A stretch of 64,000 nt of DNA from Duganella phyllosphaerae. Its GTDB lineage: Bacteria > Pseudomonadota > Gammaproteobacteria > Burkholderiales > Burkholderiaceae_D. A program made the position numbers and the translations under genes. The stretch spans positions 1 through 64,000 of the forward strand of contig NZ_LROM01000147.1 of the NCBI RefSeq assembly GCF_001758785.1. Reading direction: 5' to 3'. The notes beneath the pieces are model-generated. The model was not told the origin of the DNA. It was given only the letters and a program-made list of their open reading frames with translations, and made no database searches. Below, one piece after another: positions 18,684-26,964 of the stretch; the first letter of the stretch is position 1; every line of letters starts with the position of its first letter.

Positions 18684-21107
18684 ATGAGCAGTAAAAAAGT
18701 TCAGGAACGCACTTCCAAATCTGGCGCAGGCGCCGGCAGCAACGCGTCTGCCGCGACCGCGGCGTCCAGCGGCGGCTATAAACGCACGCCCACCGAGCGC
18801 CAGCCGCTGCCCAATCGCCTGGTCAAGCTGCTGTCCGAAGCCCGCTGGCTGGCGCTGGCCGTGCTCGGCCTGTATTTCGTGCTGATCCTGGCCAGCTACA
18901 ACAAGCTCGACCCCGGCTGGTCGCACGAAACGCTGGTGCCCAAGGTCACCAACCTCGGTGGCCGCGCCGGCGCCTGGCTGTCCGACCTGCTGTTGTATAT
19001 CTTCGGCATCTCGGCCTGGTGGTGGGCGTTCTGCGTGCTGCGCTACGTGTGGCAAGGCTACCGCAGCCTCACGCAAAAATTCGTCATGACCAAGCCGGCC
19101 GAGCCCGAGCACGCGCAAGAGCCGCTGATACGCGGCATCGGTTTCGTGCTGCTGTTCATCGGCAGCGTGGGGCTGGAATACCTGCGCCTCGGTTCGCTCA
19201 CGCGCCACGCCGAATTGCCGCGCGTCTCCGGTGGCGTGCTGGGCGAGCTGATCGGCCATTCGGCTCATGTCGCGTTCGGTTTTACCGGCGCTACCTTGCT
19301 GCTGCTGTTGCTGTTCGGCCTGGGTTTCAGCCTGTTCTTCCAGGTCTCCTGGCTGGCGCTGGCCGAGCGTATCGGTTTTGCCATCGAATCGGGCATCGTC
19401 TGGTTCATCCAGCGCTACCAGTACCGCGAAGACCGCCGCCAGGGCGAAGTGGCTGCCGTCAAGCGCGAGGAAACCGTCGTCATCGAGCGCGCCAAGCACG
19501 TCGAAAAGCACCCGGCGGCCACACCGATCGTCAAGATCGAGCCGCAGGTGGTCACCGTGGTCAAGTCCGAGCGCGTGGAAAAAGAGCGCCAGGCCAGCCT
19601 GTTCCAGGACCTCAACGGCAACCTGCAACTGCCGACCCTGTCGCTGCTGGACGAGGCGGCCGAGGTGCAGGAAACCGTCTCGGTCGAAACGCTGGAATTT
19701 ACCAGCCGCCTGATCGAGAAAAAACTGTCGGACTTCGGCGTGGATGCCAAAGTCGTGGCCGCTTATCCGGGGCCGGTGGTCACCCGCTACGAAATCGAGC
19801 CGGCCACCGGCGTCAAAGGCAGCCAGATCGTCGGCCTGGCGCGCGACCTGGCGCGCTCGCTGTCGCTCACGTCCATCCGCGTGGTGGAAACCATTCCGGG
19901 CAAGAATTTCATGGCGCTGGAACTGCCCAACGCCAAGCGCCAGATCGTGCGCCTGTCCGAGATCGTCGGCTCCAAGGTCTACAACGACAATCCGTCGCCA
20001 TTGACCGTGGCGCTGGGCAAGGACATCGCCGGCAAGCCGGTGGTGGCCGACCTGGCCAAGATGCCGCACTTGCTGGTCGCCGGTACCACCGGCTCCGGTA
20101 AATCGGTTGGTATCAACGCCACCATTTTGTCGCTGCTGTACAAGTCCGACCCGGCCGACGTGCGCATGATCCTGATCGATCCGAAGATGCTCGAAATGTC
20201 GGTGTACGAAGGCATTCCTCACCTGCTGGCGCCGGTGGTCACCGACATGCGCCAGGCCGGCCACGCGCTCAACTGGGCCGTGAACGAGATGGAGCGCCGC
20301 TACAAGCTGATGTCCAAGCTCGGTGTGCGTAACCTGGCTGGCTACAACGCCAAGATTGCGGAAGCGACCAAGCGCGAAGAGCACATCCCGAATCCATTCA
20401 GCCTGACGCCCGATTCGCCGGAGCCGCTGGAAAAACTGCCGACCATCGTCATCATCATCGACGAGCTGGCCGACCTGATGATGGTGGTCGGCAAGAAGGT
20501 GGAAGAGCTGATCGCCCGCATCGCGCAAAAGGCGCGCGCGGCCGGCCTGCACTTGATTCTGGCCACCCAGCGCCCATCTGTGGACGTGATTACCGGCCTG
20601 ATCAAGGCGAATATCCCGACCCGGATCGCGTTCCAGGTCTCGTCCAAGATCGACTCGCGCACCATTCTCGACCAGATGGGCGCGGAAACCCTGCTCGGCA
20701 TGGGCGACATGTTGTACATGCCTCCGGGCACCGGCTTGCCGGTGCGCGTGCACGGCGCATTCGTCTCCGACGAAGAGGTGCACCGCGTGGTGGCGCACCT
20801 GAAAACCACCGGTGAGCCGAACTACATCGAAGGCATCCTCGAGGGCGGCACGCTGGAAGGCGAGGGCGGCGCCGAAGGCGGTGCAGCTGGCGATGCCGGC
20901 GGCGAAGCCGATCCGATGTACGACCAGGCGGTGCAGGTGGTGCTCAAGAACCGCCGGGCGTCGATTTCGCTGGTGCAGCGTCACCTGCGCATCGGCTACA
21001 ACCGCGCGGCGCGCTTGCTGGAACAAATGGAAAATAGCGGCGTGGTTTCGGCCATGCAATCGAACGGCAACCGCGACATCCTGGTGCCCGCTGCCAGCGC
21101 AGAATAA
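18684..21107 (+). CDS. ftsK: DNA translocase FtsK
   Basis: An 807-residue divisome protein that pumps the chromosome terminus toward dif and activates XerCD. It has four N-terminal membrane segments (about 50-225), a short charged linker, an alpha/beta RecA-like motor with Walker A GTTGSGKSVG (about 467-476) and Walker B IVIIIDELADLMM, and the C-terminal winged-helix gamma domain that reads KOPS (NRRASISLVQRHLRIGYNRA). The linker is short compared with E. coli FtsK (1329 residues) but normal for SpoIIIE/FtsK of this group. lolA follows 10 bases later. Confidence 0.95.
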   Translation: MSSKKVQERTSKSGAGAGSNASAATAASSGGYKRTPTERQPLPNRLVKLLSEARWLALAVLGLYFVLILASYNKLDPGWSHETLVPKVTNLGGRAGAWLSDLLLYIFGISAWWWAFCVLRYVWQGYRSLTQKFVMTKPAEPEHAQEPLIRGIGFVLLFIGSVGLEYLRLGSLTRHAELPRVSGGVLGELIGHSAHVAFGFTGATLLLLLLFGLGFSLFFQVSWLALAERIGFAIESGIVWFIQRYQYREDRRQGEVAAVKREETVVIERAKHVEKHPAATPIVKIEPQVVTVVKSERVEKERQASLFQDLNGNLQLPTLSLLDEAAEVQETVSVETLEFTSRLIEKKLSDFGVDAKVVAAYPGPVVTRYEIEPATGVKGSQIVGLARDLARSLSLTSIRVVETIPGKNFMALELPNAKRQIVRLSEIVGSKVYNDNPSPLTVALGKDIAGKPVVADLAKMPHLLVAGTTGSGKSVGINATILSLLYKSDPADVRMILIDPKMLEMSVYEGIPHLLAPVVTDMRQAGHALNWAVNEMERRYKLMSKLGVRNLAGYNAKIAEATKREEHIPNPFSLTPDSPEPLEKLPTIVIIIDELADLMMVVGKKVEELIARIAQKARAAGLHLILATQRPSVDVITGLIKANIPTRIAFQVSSKIDSRTILDQMGAETLLGMGDMLYMPPGTGLPVRVHGAFVSDEEVHRVVAHLKTTGEPNYIEGILEGGTLEGEGGAEGGAAGDAGGEADPMYDQAVQVVLKNRRASISLVQRHLRIGYNRAARLLEQMENSGVVSAMQSNGNRDILVPAASAE

Positions 21108-21117
21108 GGAAAGCAAT

Positions 21118-21768
21118 ATGATGCAGTTCAAGATGCAGTTGAGCAAACCCGCAGCCCTGCTGGCGATGGCCGGCGCGCTGCTGGCCGGCTCGGTCCACGC
21201 CAGTGCGCTGGAGCAGTTCAAGTCCTTCGTGGCCACCACCAAGGCTGCCAAGGGCGAGTTCACCCAGCGCCAGGTGAAGAGCGAGGGCAGCGCCAAGTCC
21301 AAGCCCACGCCACCGTCGAGCGGCACCTTTTTGTTCGCCCGCCCGGGCAAGTTCATCTGGACGTACACCAAGCCGTACGAACAGGTATTGCAGGCCGACG
21401 GCGAGCAGCTGTTCATCTTCGACAAGGACCTGAACCAGGTCACGACCAAGAAACTCGGCGACGCGCTCGGCTCGTCGCCGGCAGCCATCCTGTTCGGCAG
21501 CAACGACCTGGAAAAGAGTTTTACCCTGTCGGAAGCGGGTACGCGTGACGGCCTCGAATGGCTCAAAGCTGTACCGAAAGCCAAGGATTCGAGCTTCGAG
21601 CAAATCACCATCGGCCTGCGCAACGGCTTGCCGGAGGCGATGGAGCTGAAAGATTCGTTCGGGCAGACGTCGGTATTGGCGCTGTCGAAAATCGAGAAGA
21701 ACCCGGCGCTGACCGCCACCAGCTTCAAGTTCGTGATGCCCAAGGGCGCGGACGTTTTCAAAAACTGA
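21118..21768 (+). CDS. lolA: Outer-membrane lipoprotein carrier protein LolA
   Basis: A 216-residue periplasmic chaperone that takes lipoproteins from LolCDE to LolB. The signal peptide runs to about residue 29 (LLAMAGALLAGSVHASA). The mature part has the LolA pattern FKSFVATTKAAKGEFTQRQV and FLFARPGKFIWTYTKPYEQV. The ATG at 21118 follows AAGGAAA, 10 bases after ftsK, so the two are cotranscribed, a conserved order (ftsK-lolA-rarA) in many proteobacteria. Confidence 0.93.
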   Translation: MMQFKMQLSKPAALLAMAGALLAGSVHASALEQFKSFVATTKAAKGEFTQRQVKSEGSAKSKPTPPSSGTFLFARPGKFIWTYTKPYEQVLQADGEQLFIFDKDLNQVTTKKLGDALGSSPAAILFGSNDLEKSFTLSEAGTRDGLEWLKAVPKAKDSSFEQITIGLRNGLPEAMELKDSFGQTSVLALSKIEKNPALTATSFKFVMPKGADVFKN

Positions 21769-21820
21769 GTAGTTCGCTTGCTAAAAACGGGACCGCTTGA
21801 TTTACCTCCGCGCTTCAATC

Positions 21821-21916
21821 CGTCATTCCCGCGCAGGCGGGAATCCATAGACCGCGTGGTCATCCGCTCAGCATCGATTCCCGCTTTCGCGGCGGTCCGC
21901 CGATGCGGAATGACGG
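21821..21916. repeat. REP-like paired repeat, copy 2
   Basis: The left unit at 21821-21846 is identical over 26 bp to that at 16683-16708. The right unit (21876-21916) is an inverted, longer version with an internal GGCGGTCCGCC stem and ends GGAATGACGG. It lies between lolA and rarA, 34 bases ahead of the rarA start, and could form a hairpin that separates expression of the two genes. Confidence 0.78.
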
Positions 21917-21949
21917 ACCAAAGTTTTGCAGCAATCTCCAATCCACACC

Positions 21950-23254
21950 ATGGCAGACCTCTTCACCAACGAACCGCGCCAACCCCTGGCCGAAGCCCTG
22001 CGCCCCAAGACGCTCGATGAAGTCATCGGCCAGCGCCACCTGCTGGGCCCCGGCAAGCCGCTGCGCCTCGCCTTCGAATCGGGCCAACCGCATTCGATGA
22101 TCTTGTGGGGCCCGCCCGGCGTCGGCAAGACCACGCTGGCGCGCCTGACCGCCAACGCCTTCGACTGCGAATTCATCGCCCTGTCGGCCGTGTTTTCGGG
22201 CGTCAAGGATATCCGCGCCGCCATGGAACAGGCCCAGCAGAACCTGGTGCTGGGCAAGCACACGATCCTGTTCGTGGACGAGATCCACCGCTTCAACAAG
22301 TCGCAACAGGACGCGCTGCTGCCGTACGCCGAATCGGGCCTGGTCACGCTGATCGGCGCCACCACCGAGAACCCGTCGTTCGAAGTGAACTCGGCGCTGC
22401 TGTCGCGCGCGCAAGTCTACGTGCTCAAGTCGTTTGACGAGACCGAACTGCGCGAGATGGTGGACAAGGCGCGGGCGAAGGTGCTGTCGCACCTGGAGTT
22501 CGACGATGCCGCGCTTGACACCCTGATCGGCTATGCCGACGGCGACGGCCGCCGCCTGCTCAACCTGCTCGAGCAAACCAGCACCGCCGCCAACGCCGCC
22601 AAGACCAACAAGATTACGCCTGCCTTTATCGAAAACGCGCTGACGCTCAACGCGCGCCGGTTCGACAAGGGCGGCGACAATTTCTACGACCAGATCTCGG
22701 CGCTGCACAAGTCGGTGCGCGGCTCGAACCCGGACGCGGCGCTGTACTGGCTCACCCGCATGCTCGATGGCGGCGCCGATGCGCGCTACCTGTCGCGCCG
22801 CATCGTGCGCATGGCGTGGGAAGACATCGGCCTGGCCGACCCGCGCGCCATGCAGATCGCCAACGACGCTGCCACCACGTTCGAGCGCCTGGGCTCGCCG
22901 GAAGGCGAACTGGCGCTGGGCCAGGCCGTGATTTACCTGGCCATCGCGGCCAAGAGCAACGCCGGCTACAACGCCTACAACCAGGCCAGGGCGTTCGTCA
23001 AAACCGACAAGAGCCGCGAAGTACCGGTGCACCTGCGCAACGCCCCGACCAAGCTGATGAAAGAACTCGGCTACGGCCACGAGTACCGCTACGCCCACGA
23101 CGAACCGAACGCCTACGCCGCCGGCGAAACTTACTTTCCGGACGATATGCGCGAGCCGGGCTGGTACCAGCCGGTGCCGCGTGGGTTGGAGAGCAAGATT
23201 GCCGAGAAGTTGGCATTCCTGCGCCAGCTCGATGCCGACGCCGGAAAAACCTGA
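21950..23254 (+). CDS. rarA: Replication-associated recombination protein A (AAA+ ATPase, MgsA/WRNIP1 family)
   Basis: A 434-residue AAA+ clamp-loader-like ATPase that acts at stalled replication forks. It shows PLAEALRPKTLDEVIGQRHL, Walker A GPPGVGKTTLAR (about 48-59), Walker B TILFVDEIHRFNKSQQDALL, sensor 1 LIGATTENPSF, and the C-terminal tetramerisation region (VYLAIAAKSNAGYNAYNQAR). I start at MADLFTNEP, where family similarity begins; an upstream TTG in frame lies next to the REP repeat. Confidence 0.94.
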   Translation: MADLFTNEPRQPLAEALRPKTLDEVIGQRHLLGPGKPLRLAFESGQPHSMILWGPPGVGKTTLARLTANAFDCEFIALSAVFSGVKDIRAAMEQAQQNLVLGKHTILFVDEIHRFNKSQQDALLPYAESGLVTLIGATTENPSFEVNSALLSRAQVYVLKSFDETELREMVDKARAKVLSHLEFDDAALDTLIGYADGDGRRLLNLLEQTSTAANAAKTNKITPAFIENALTLNARRFDKGGDNFYDQISALHKSVRGSNPDAALYWLTRMLDGGADARYLSRRIVRMAWEDIGLADPRAMQIANDAATTFERLGSPEGELALGQAVIYLAIAAKSNAGYNAYNQARAFVKTDKSREVPVHLRNAPTKLMKELGYGHEYRYAHDEPNAYAAGETYFPDDMREPGWYQPVPRGLESKIAEKLAFLRQLDADAGKT

Positions 23255-23274
23255 CACCTAGCTAGAGGAATCCC

Positions 23275-24162
23275 ATGCAACAGCTGGTAGTCGATGGCAT
23301 CGACATCTACATCGATGGGCCCGAGGAAGATGAGCACGCCGAGACCATCGTGATGGTCCATGGCTGGCCCGATACGTATCGGCTGTGGGAATCCCAGGTG
23401 GCTGCGCTCAGGCATCGCTACCGCTGCGTGCGCTTTACCTTGCCCGGCTTCGATAACACCAAACAGCGCCGCTCGTACACGCTGGACGCGACCATGCGCA
23501 TCCTGCTGCACATCGTCAACAGCGTCAGCCGCAAACAGCCGGTGATCCTGATGGCGCACGACTGGGGCTGCGTGTTCGGCTACGAGTTTTACATGCGTAA
23601 CCGGGCCCTGGTGTCGCGCATCGTCGGGGTCGATATCGGCGACGCCAATTCCGAAACCACGCTGCGTTCGCGCTCGATGGGGCAGCGCATGATGCTCAAC
23701 GGGTACCAGAATGTGCTGGCGCTGGGCTGGGCGATTGGCGGCGTGATCGGCAATGTCGTCACGCGTGCCATGGCCAGCATCATGAAAGTGCCGTCGCCGC
23801 GCGCACACATTTACTCTGGCATGAACTATCCGTATTACATCCTCACGGCCGGCAATATCGGTTCGTACCGGGCGCTGGTGCCGTTCAAGCCGCGCGTGCC
23901 GATGTTGTTCATCTACGGCATCCGCAAGCCGTTCATGTTCCATTCCGGGCCGTGGACCGAGATGCTGGCGGCGAGAAAAGGGTGCAAGGTGGTGGCGTTC
24001 GATACCGGGCATTGGCCGATGGTGAGTCAACCGGAGCGGTTCAACCAGGTGGTGCTGGACTGGCTCGATGGCGTGGCCGAGGCGGCGCCGAAAGAAGAAG
24101 GGGAAGGGGAGGTCGTGGTTACTGAAGAGCAGGCCGCCCCGGATGACAACGGGGCGGCCTGA
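23275..24162 (+). CDS. Alpha/beta hydrolase, epoxide-hydrolase/dehalogenase-like
   Basis: A 295-residue hydrolase. HGWPD (29-33) forms the oxyanion-hole loop, Asp96 in MAHDWGC is at the nucleophile position, and His246 in DTGHWPM is the catalytic histidine. An Asp nucleophile in HDWG points to the epoxide hydrolase or haloalkane dehalogenase branch rather than a serine esterase; a few DWG proteins have other roles. The C-terminal tail (about 265-295) is acidic and low-complexity. It is 20 bases after rarA and may be cotranscribed. A 12-bp hairpin covers its stop codon. Confidence 0.85.
   Translation: MQQLVVDGIDIYIDGPEEDEHAETIVMVHGWPDTYRLWESQVAALRHRYRCVRFTLPGFDNTKQRRSYTLDATMRILLHIVNSVSRKQPVILMAHDWGCVFGYEFYMRNRALVSRIVGVDIGDANSETTLRSRSMGQRMMLNGYQNVLALGWAIGGVIGNVVTRAMASIMKVPSPRAHIYSGMNYPYYILTAGNIGSYRALVPFKPRVPMLFIYGIRKPFMFHSGPWTEMLAARKGCKVVAFDTGHWPMVSQPERFNQVVLDWLDGVAEAAPKEEGEGEVVVTEEQAAPDDNGAA
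24130..24161. terminator. Hairpin spanning the hydrolase stop codon, possible bidirectional terminator
   Basis: CAGGCCGCCCCG (24130-24141) pairs perfectly with 24150-24161 around an 8-base loop. It lies between two convergent genes and includes the last codons and stop of the hydrolase. No long T run follows on either strand, so its role as terminator is tentative. Confidence 0.45.
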
Positions 24163-24187
24163 AAATTAAAGCATTAAATATAGACGA

Positions 24188-24601
24188 TCAGCGCAGGCGG
24201 ATCGGCTTGGTGTAAGGAGCAAACGGTGGCGCCGGCAGTTGCACGTCGGCATAGGCCTTGCGGAAGCATTCGGCCTTCTTGTTGTCCACGTCGGTGGTGC
24301 TCTTGACGACTTTACCAGCGCTGTCCAGGGTCAGGATGATGGTGACCGGGTACTTGGACATGTCGTGGCAATTGCCGCGATCGTCGAGCTTGTGGGTGTT
24401 GTTATAGTTGAGCGACACTTCTTCATACTTGGTCGCCTTGTCGTTAGGGAACTGGGCGTTGAACTTGGCCATCTCGCCAGCGAACGACGGATTGACCGGT
24501 GGCGGCGCTTCGTTTTCCGGTGGACCGCTCATGGTCGAGCAACCGGCAGCGAGTGCCATCAATGCGCCCATGGCGCCCATTTTCAGGAATTGTGTTTTCA
24601 A
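24188..24601 (-). CDS. Putative lipoprotein with TonB-C-terminal-like region
   Basis: A roughly 137-residue exported protein. The N-terminus carries a lipobox (LMALAAGCSTMSG), followed by a Pro/Glu-rich linker (PPENEAPPPVNPSF). The last 60 residues (PVTIILTLDSAGKVVKSTTD then KAYADVQLPAPPF) resemble the fold of TonB C-terminal domains, which bind receptor TonB boxes or peptidoglycan. A stand-alone lipoprotein version is unlikely to energise receptors. I favour the TTG start at 24601 because GGAGAA precedes it by six bases; an ATG further upstream (24640) lacks a ribosome site. Confidence 0.65.
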   Translation of the reverse strand: MKTQFLKMGAMGALMALAAGCSTMSGPPENEAPPPVNPSFAGEMAKFNAQFPNDKATKYEEVSLNYNNTHKLDDRGNCHDMSKYPVTIILTLDSAGKVVKSTTDVDNKKAECFRKAYADVQLPAPPFAPYTKPIRLR

Positions 24602-24691
24602 GTTATTCTCCGATAGGCTTGTTGTTGATTCATCGTACACATTTCATTCACGATATGGCGCACGATTAGTTGCGTAGTTGAAATCCTGCAA

Positions 24692-24720
24692 GCTCGCCAG
24701 CGGCTCGCCAGCGGCTCGCC
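24692..24720. repeat. Short tandem repeat of 11 bp
   Basis: GCTCGCCAGCG occurs twice in tandem (24692-24702, 24703-24713) and a third partial copy follows. It lies in the 290-base gap between the lipoprotein gene and the small exported peptide gene. Apart from this repeat and the RBS near 24880 I see nothing else in that gap. Confidence 0.7.
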
Positions 24721-24891
24721 TCCGGCAAGTCCCCTCCAAAGCGCCGCGTCCGGCTATATCGGCACCGGTTTTTTGCATTCCAGCCGCCGTTTACCGCGCT
24801 TCATCGCATCTGCCGCGCAAGCCATACGCCCTTTAGCTACAGTACATCCATCGCAGGACAACTTGTAGCCACCCACCCCAAGGAGCGCATC

Positions 24892-25098
24892 ATGAACATC
24901 GCCAAACACATGGAAAGCATCTTCCTCGCTGCCGCCGTCATCGCCGGCGCCACCAGCCTGGCCAGCGCCGCCGACGCCGACGCCACCCGCTTGGCGATGA
25001 GCGCCCCGGTCACCCAGATCGTGGTCCATCACGCCAAGATGCCAGTGGTGGTCGTGGCCGCCAAACGCTTGAGCGCCGCCGAAAAAGCCGCGCTGTAA
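24892..25098 (+). CDS. Small exported protein of unknown function
   Basis: A 68-residue product with a good signal peptide (SIFLAAAVIAGATSLASAAD, cleavage near residue 27), leaving a mature peptide of about 41 residues rich in Ala and Val with two His. The RBS AAGGAGCG lies six bases before the ATG. I do not recognise the family. It sits alone 103 bases before serS. The clean signal and ribosome site argue for a real gene. Confidence 0.6.
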   Translation: MNIAKHMESIFLAAAVIAGATSLASAADADATRLAMSAPVTQIVVHHAKMPVVVVAAKRLSAAEKAAL

Positions 25099-25201
25099 CG
25101 AAAGCCCCGGCAGGGGCAGCCGGCGGGCTGCGTAAAACTCGCTGGGAACGGACTTCCTCTTGGTACAATTGACGTTTTCGATACAACGGCAATGCGCTCC
25201 C

Positions 25202-26494
25202 ATGATTGATATCCAACTCCTCCGTAAAGACATCGCCAACGTCGCCGCGCGACTGGCCACCCGCAAGTACCTGCTCGATGTGGACGCGTTCAACGCGCTC
25301 GAGTCGGAACGCAAGGCGATCCAGACGCGCACCGAGGAACTGCAGGGCAAGCGCAATTCGCAGTCCAAGCTGATCGGCATGATGAAGGGCAAGGGCGAAG
25401 ACACCACCGCGCTGATGGCCGAAGTCTCGGGCCTCGGCGATGAACTCAAGGCCAACGAAATCGCGCTGTCTTCGGTGCAGGCCAGGATCAGCGACTTCAT
25501 GCAGGCGATCCCGAATCTGCCGCACGAGTCCGTACCACAAGGCACCGACGAGTCGGGCAACGTGGAAGTACGCAAGGTTGGCACGCCACGCACCTTCGAG
25601 TTCGCCGTGAAAGACCATGTCGATGTCGGCGCGCCGCTGGGCCTCGACTTCGACGTCGCCACCAAGCTGACCGGTTCGCGCTTCTCGGTGATGAAGGGCG
25701 GCATTGCCCGCCTGCACCGCGCGCTGGCGCAATTCATGCTCAACACCCACACCGACGAGCACGGCTACACCGAGTGCTACACGCCGTACATGGTCAACGC
25801 TGATTCGCTGCGCGGCACCGGCCAGCTGCCCAAGTTCGAGGCCGACCTGTTCTCGGTGAAAAAAGGCGGCGCCGAAGGCGAGGGCGAGAATTTCTACCTG
25901 ATCCCGACCTCGGAAGTCACGCTGACCAACCTGGCCCGCGACGAAATCCTCGCTGCCGACGCGCTGCCGATGAAGATGACCGCGCACACGCCATGCTTCC
26001 GCTCGGAAGCGGGCAGCTACGGCCGCGACACTCGCGGCATGATCCGCCAGCACCAGTTCGACAAGGTGGAAATGGTGCAGGTGGTCCATCCCGACACGTC
26101 GTACGCGGTGCTCGACGAAATGGTCGGCCACGCCGAAACCATCTTGCAACGCCTGGGCCTGCCATACCGCGTAATGTCGCTGTGCACCGGCGACATGGGC
26201 TTTGGCGCCACCAAGACCTTCGACCTGGAAGTGTGGCTGCCGGCGCAGAACACCTACCGCGAAATTTCGTCGCTGTCGAACTGCGAAGCGTTCCAGGCAC
26301 GTCGCATGCAGGCGCGTTTCCGCAATGCCCAGGGCAAGCCGGAAATGGTGCACACCCTCAACGGCTCCGGCCTGGCCGTGGGCCGCACCTTGGTGGCGGT
26401 GCTGGAAAACTACCAGCAAGCCGATGGCAGCGTCGAGATTCCGGCCGTGCTGCGTCCGTACATGGGCGGCCTGACCCACCTGAAAGCAGCCTGA
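25202..26494 (+). CDS. serS: Seryl-tRNA synthetase
   Basis: A 430-residue class II synthetase that charges tRNA-Ser (and tRNA-Sec) with serine. The N-terminal antiparallel coiled coil (about 1-105, ALESERKAIQTRTEELQGKR) grips the long variable arm of tRNA-Ser. The catalytic core carries motif 2 (TPCFRSEAGSYGRDTRGMIR) and motif 3 (LNGSGLAVGRTLVAVLENYQ). I start at MIDIQLLRKD, the family start. Two tRNA-Ser genes lie directly downstream, after a terminator. Confidence 0.96.
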   Translation: MIDIQLLRKDIANVAARLATRKYLLDVDAFNALESERKAIQTRTEELQGKRNSQSKLIGMMKGKGEDTTALMAEVSGLGDELKANEIALSSVQARISDFMQAIPNLPHESVPQGTDESGNVEVRKVGTPRTFEFAVKDHVDVGAPLGLDFDVATKLTGSRFSVMKGGIARLHRALAQFMLNTHTDEHGYTECYTPYMVNADSLRGTGQLPKFEADLFSVKKGGAEGEGENFYLIPTSEVTLTNLARDEILAADALPMKMTAHTPCFRSEAGSYGRDTRGMIRQHQFDKVEMVQVVHPDTSYAVLDEMVGHAETILQRLGLPYRVMSLCTGDMGFGATKTFDLEVWLPAQNTYREISSLSNCEAFQARRMQARFRNAQGKPEMVHTLNGSGLAVGRTLVAVLENYQQADGSVEIPAVLRPYMGGLTHLKAA

Positions 26495-26509
26495 CAGTGG
26501 GCTAAAAAA

Positions 26510-26534
26510 AGGCCTTCCATTTTCCGGAAGGCCT
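26510..26534 (+). terminator. Hairpin after serS
   Basis: AGGCCTTCC pairs with GGAAGGCCT around a 7-base loop. A tract of seven A precedes it, so it has terminator form on the minus strand as well, but few T follow on the plus strand. The hairpin overlaps the -35/spacer region of the first tRNA promoter. Confidence 0.5.
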
Positions 26535-26536
26535 GC

Positions 26537-26542
26537 TATAAT
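26537..26542 (+). promoter_or_regulatory. -10 element of the first tRNA-Ser unit
   Basis: A perfect TATAAT, in GGCCTGCTATAATC, 44 bases before the mature tRNA 5' end. The same block with one change (GGCCTGCTATGATC, -10 at 26800-26805) precedes the second tRNA, showing the promoter was copied with the gene. Confidence 0.65.
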
Positions 26543-26585
26543 CTTGCCTTCTCGCAGCGACACGTCAGTGTCAGCGGCAAGAAAA

Positions 26586-26675
26586 GGAGAGGTGGCAGAG
26601 TGGTCGAATGTACTTGACTCGAAATCAAGCGATGGGGCAACCCATCCGTGGGTTCGAATCCCACCCTCTCCGCCA
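26586..26675 (+). tRNA. tRNA-Ser (anticodon CGA), copy 1
   Basis: A 90-nt class II tRNA. The acceptor stem GGAGAGG pairs with CCTCTCC, followed by G and an encoded CCA (26673-26675). The anticodon stem CTTGA/TCAAG encloses loop CTCGAAA, giving CGA, which reads UCG. The long variable arm (GATGGG/CCCATC) and TTCGAAT T-loop are present. It lies 91 bases after serS. Confidence 0.96.
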
Positions 26676-26688
26676 AAGATGTGAGAGA

Positions 26689-26709
26689 ACCCGCTTCGGC
26701 GGGTTTTTT
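26689..26709 (+). terminator. Terminator of tRNA-Ser copy 1
   Basis: ACCCGC pairs with GCGGGT around a TTCG tetraloop and is followed by a T run. It is a compact, strong intrinsic terminator. Confidence 0.88.
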
Positions 26710-26799
26710 CTTTTCTGCGGCCAAAATCAGGATAAACAGTTTGCAAAAAGTTTGCACCGGCAGGTGTGGTTGGCTCTTCCGTTTTTGACGATGGCCTGC

Positions 26800-26805
26800 T
26801 ATGAT
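26800..26805 (+). promoter_or_regulatory. -10 element of the second tRNA-Ser unit
   Basis: TATGAT in GGCCTGCTATGATC, 27 bases before the second tRNA. It is the duplicated counterpart of the TATAAT at 26537. The distance to the tRNA is shorter than in copy 1 because the 5' leader differs. Confidence 0.55.
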
Positions 26806-26831
26806 CCTGCCTCCGCTGGGAACAGCGGAAA

Positions 26832-26921
26832 GGAGAGGTGGCAGAGTGGTCGAATGTACTTGACTCGAAATCAAGCGATGGGGCAACCTATCCGTGGGTT
26901 CGAATCCCACCCTCTCCGCCA
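26832..26921 (+). tRNA. tRNA-Ser (anticodon CGA), copy 2
   Basis: It is identical to copy 1 except for one C-to-T change in the variable arm, which turns a G-C pair into a G-U pair and keeps the fold. The anticodon is again CGA and CCA is encoded. The offset between copies is 246 bases. Confidence 0.96.
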
Positions 26922-26934
26922 AGGATGTGAAAAA

Positions 26935-26957
26935 ACCCGCTTCGGCGGGTTTTTTTT
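26935..26957 (+). terminator. Terminator of tRNA-Ser copy 2
   Basis: The same ACCCGC-TTCG-GCGGGT hairpin as after copy 1, with a longer T run. It may also serve the convergent DUF1801 gene, which ends 8 bases further on. Confidence 0.88.
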
Positions 26958-26964
26958 CGCCGGT

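Noticed and set aside
18675..21941. 1088-codon minus-strand open frame opposite ftsK
   Set aside because: His/Gln/Arg-rich shadow with no recognisable domain, while ftsK and lolA on the plus strand are unambiguous.
26586..26921. tRNA-Ser pair as phage attachment site
   Set aside because: No integrase, direct repeat of a tRNA 3' end beyond the duplication, or change in composition follows.
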